This document shows, one piece after another, positions 12,788 through 14,826 of a stretch of 14,826 nt of DNA. The position numbers and the translations under genes are program-made. This DNA comes from Stenotrophomonas maltophilia (GTDB lineage Bacteria; Pseudomonadota; Gammaproteobacteria; Xanthomonadales; Xanthomonadaceae): contig DJBL01000072.1 of assembly GCA_002435595.1 (NCBI GenBank), positions 705-15,530 on the forward strand, read 5' to 3'. Under the pieces are notes generated by a model. That model was not told the DNA's origin and did no database searches. It saw only the letters and a list, made by a program, of their open reading frames with translations. Numbering within the stretch: position 1 is the first letter of the stretch; each line of letters opens with the position of its first letter.

Positions 12788-14668
12788 TCAGCGGTACCCG
12801 GCGGCCTGCAGCTCGAACAATTCGGCATAGCGGCCGCCTTGTGCGATCAGTTCGCCGTGGGTGCCGCTGGCCTCGATCCGGCCGTCGGCCAGGACCAGGA
12901 TACGGTCGGCCATGCGCACCGAGGAGAAGCGGTGGGAGATCAACACCGCAGTGCGGTTGTCGGACAGCTCCTTGAAGCGCTGGAACACCTCGAACTCGCT
13001 GCGCGCATCCAGCGCGGCGGTGGGCTCGTCCAGGATCATGACCTGCGCATCGCGCATGTAGGCCCGGGCAATGGCGATCTTCTGCCACTGCCCGCCGGAC
13101 AGGTCCACGCCCTGCTTGAAGCGGCGCCCGATCAGCTGCTCATAGCCATTGGGCAGGGCGTTGATGACCTCGTCGGCCATGCCGCGCCGTGCCGCGTCGC
13201 GGATACGCGCGTCATCGGTCATCGCCTCGACCAGGCCGACCCCGATGTTTTCGCCGGCGCTCAGGTTGTAGCGCACGAAGTCCTGGAAGATCACCCCCAT
13301 GTTGGCGCGCAGGTCGTCCAGGTCGTAGTCGCGCAGGTCGCGCCCATCGAGCAGGATGCGGCCCTCGTCGGGGTCGTACAGGCGTGCCAGCAGCTTGACC
13401 AGGGTGGTCTTGCCGGCGCCGTTTTCGCCGACCAGCGCCAGCACCTCGCCGGCACGCAGTTCGAAATCCAGGTGGCGGACCGCCCAGCGCTCGGCATCGG
13501 GATAGCGGAAGCCGACGTTGTCGAACACAAAGCCCTGGCGGATCGGCTGCGGGATCGCCACCGCGTCGGTACGCGAATGGATCTCCGGCTGGATCTGGAA
13601 GAACGAGAACAGGTCGTCCAGGTACAACGCCTGCCCGGCCACCTGCGAGAAGCCGATCAGCAGGCCTTCCAGCAATTGGCGCAGGCGCAGGAAGCTGCCG
13701 GCCAGGAAGGTGAGATCACCGATCGAGAAATCGCCGCGCACGGTGCGCCAGGCGATGTACGCATAGGCGGTGTAGTAGCCCAGCGTGCCGAGCGCGGCCA
13801 GCAGCGTGCCCCAGAATGCCCGCTTGCGCGCCAGCGCGCGGTTGGCGTGGAAGAACTTGTCGGCCAGGAACTTGTAGCGCTCGATCAGGAACCGATGGAG
13901 GTTGAAGATCTTCACCTCCTTGGCGGTTTCCACGCTGGCCCCGATCTGGCGCAGGTAGTCCAGCTGGCGGCGCTCGGGCGTCCACTGGAAGTTGAGCGAG
14001 TAACCGGCCGCGTTGAAATGCGATTCGCCGATGAAGGCCGGCACCAGCGCCACTGCCAACAGCAGGATCAGCCAGGGCGCGTACACCAGCAGGCCCACCG
14101 CCAGGCTGGCCACGGTGATGGCGTCCTGCACCTGGCCGAACAACTGGCTCATCAGGTTCATCCGGCCCATGGTCTGGCGCCGCGCGCGGTCCAGCTTGTC
14201 CTGCAGGTCCGGATCTTCGAAGTCCTCCAGGTCCAGCTCGGCGGCGTGTTCCATCAGCCGCACGCTGGTGACGTTGGTGAACAGCTCGGAGAGCAGGCTG
14301 TCGGCATAGTTCACCGCGCGGCCCAGCAGGTCCGAGACGATCGCCAGGCCGAACTCCAGGGCCAGCAGGCCCAGCAGGGGATTGAGCAGGCCGCTGGAGA
14401 GGGCCTGGCCAAACGGCGGGAAGCCGGCCTCGTGCTGGCTCAGGTGCAGTGCCGCATCGATGATCAGCTTGCCCACGTAGAGCATGGCCACCGGCAGCAG
14501 TGCGCGGATCAGGCGCAGCCCGAGGCTGGCACTGGCCAGGGCGGGGCTGGTCTGCCAGACCTGGCGCAGGAAGGGGGGCAGGTTGCGCATCGCCTGGAAG
14601 CGTTCGCGCAGGCTGGGGTTCTTCTGGCCGGGCGCACCGGCAGCGGGGGAAGCAGGCATGGCCGCCAT
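12788..14668 (-). CDS. ABC transporter, fused membrane and ATPase domains (half-transporter exporter type)
   Basis: A 626-residue inner-membrane protein with an exporter-type membrane domain (about 45-350, several hydrophobic helices) followed by an ATPase domain (about 380-626). Motifs: Walker A GENGAGKTT at 414-422, Q-loop Gln462 in IFQDF, signature LSGGQ at 523-527, Walker B VMILDEP at 543-549, and switch His579 in ISHR. It would act as a dimer. Substrate is not readable; the membrane domain resembles those of lipid/drug/peptide exporters. The ATG at 14668 is taken by length; Met4 at 14659 is equally possible, and no good Shine-Dalgarno sequence is seen for either. The upstream 158 bases carry a SMAG pair. 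No partner gene for a periplasmic adaptor is present in the window, so a tripartite pump is not supported. Confidence 0.93.
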   Translation of the reverse strand: MAAMPASPAAGAPGQKNPSLRERFQAMRNLPPFLRQVWQTSPALASASLGLRLIRALLPVAMLYVGKLIIDAALHLSQHEAGFPPFGQALSSGLLNPLLGLLALEFGLAIVSDLLGRAVNYADSLLSELFTNVTSVRLMEHAAELDLEDFEDPDLQDKLDRARRQTMGRMNLMSQLFGQVQDAITVASLAVGLLVYAPWLILLLAVALVPAFIGESHFNAAGYSLNFQWTPERRQLDYLRQIGASVETAKEVKIFNLHRFLIERYKFLADKFFHANRALARKRAFWGTLLAALGTLGYYTAYAYIAWRTVRGDFSIGDLTFLAGSFLRLRQLLEGLLIGFSQVAGQALYLDDLFSFFQIQPEIHSRTDAVAIPQPIRQGFVFDNVGFRYPDAERWAVRHLDFELRAGEVLALVGENGAGKTTLVKLLARLYDPDEGRILLDGRDLRDYDLDDLRANMGVIFQDFVRYNLSAGENIGVGLVEAMTDDARIRDAARRGMADEVINALPNGYEQLIGRRFKQGVDLSGGQWQKIAIARAYMRDAQVMILDEPTAALDARSEFEVFQRFKELSDNRTAVLISHRFSSVRMADRILVLADGRIEASGTHGELIAQGGRYAELFELQAAGYR

Positions 14669-14768
14669 TGTGCGCGCCGTGACCGTGGTTGGTGCATGAA
14701 TTCAGCGCATGCGCATAGTGCCGACGCGTACGCCCCGCAGCACGGTAGGGCCGATGCACCGCAGCCCG

Positions 14769-14790
14769 GTAGTGCCGGCCGCTGGCCGGC
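14769..14790 (+). repeat. SMAG/GTAG-type REP, copy 6 (GCCGGCC subfamily)
   Basis: GTAG at 14769-14772, then arms GCCGGCC (14774-14780) and GGCCGGC (14784-14790) around GCT. It is the left half of an inverted pair with the partial copy at 14818, and upstream of the ABC transporter gene. Confidence 0.8.
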
Positions 14791-14817
14791 TCCAGGTTGC
14801 CTCCAGCATCGTGCGGA

Positions 14818-14826
14818 GCCGGCCAG
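14818..14826 (-). repeat. SMAG-type REP, copy 7, cut by the window end
   Basis: GCCGGCC followed by AG matches the first arm and loop start of an inverted copy of the 14769 element. The second arm and its CTAC head lie beyond the window, so only half is visible. Confidence 0.55.

Overview
The window is high-GC DNA from a gammaproteobacterium of the Xanthomonadaceae, most likely Stenotrophomonas. The main clue is a set of short GTAG-headed palindromes between genes. They match the SMAG (GTAG-type REP) repeats known to be abundant in Stenotrophomonas maltophilia. The protein set (MnSOD, POT peptide transporter, Cfa, M3 peptidase, Fpr) fits an ordinary chromosomal region. I see no transposase, phage, CRISPR array, tRNA or rRNA.

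Layout. From 1 to 130 lie two direct SMAG copies and a third hairpin. From 131 to 1044, on the minus strand, is a membrane-anchored or exported barnase-type ribonuclease followed by a barstar-type inhibitor, with start and stop codons overlapping by 4 bases. From 1284 to 1895 is sodA with a strong terminator, convergent with a minus-strand exported EEP-fold protein that seems to lack the family's active-site residues. From 3011 to 5205 are a POT peptide transporter and a rhomboid protease only 8 bases apart. A hairpin-dense gap follows, then a 58-codon minus-strand gene with a near-ideal Shine-Dalgarno sequence. From 5841 to 8200 on the plus strand come a small GNAT-like protein, an RsiV/DUF3298-type lipoprotein and cyclopropane fatty acid synthase. 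From 8501 to 11167 on the minus strand are a small exported protein and a large exported M3 peptidase with a clear terminator. From 11333 a glutathione peroxidase runs on the plus strand, and its stop codon lies inside a SMAG GTAG. From 11913 to 14668 on the minus strand are ferredoxin-NADP reductase, with a Fur-box-like palindrome upstream, and an ABC exporter. The window ends inside an inverted SMAG pair.

How the genes relate. Several act in envelope and oxidative-stress biology: SodA and Gpx remove reactive oxygen, Fpr moves electrons between NADPH and ferredoxin or iron stores, Cfa hardens membrane lipids, and the POT transporter and M3 peptidase take up and degrade peptides. This is a loose neighbourhood of short transcription units rather than one pathway. 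The most distinctive pieces are the ribonuclease-inhibitor pair, the apparent pseudo-enzyme of the EEP family, the small gene with hairpins at its end, and the candidate iron-responsive operator before fpr.
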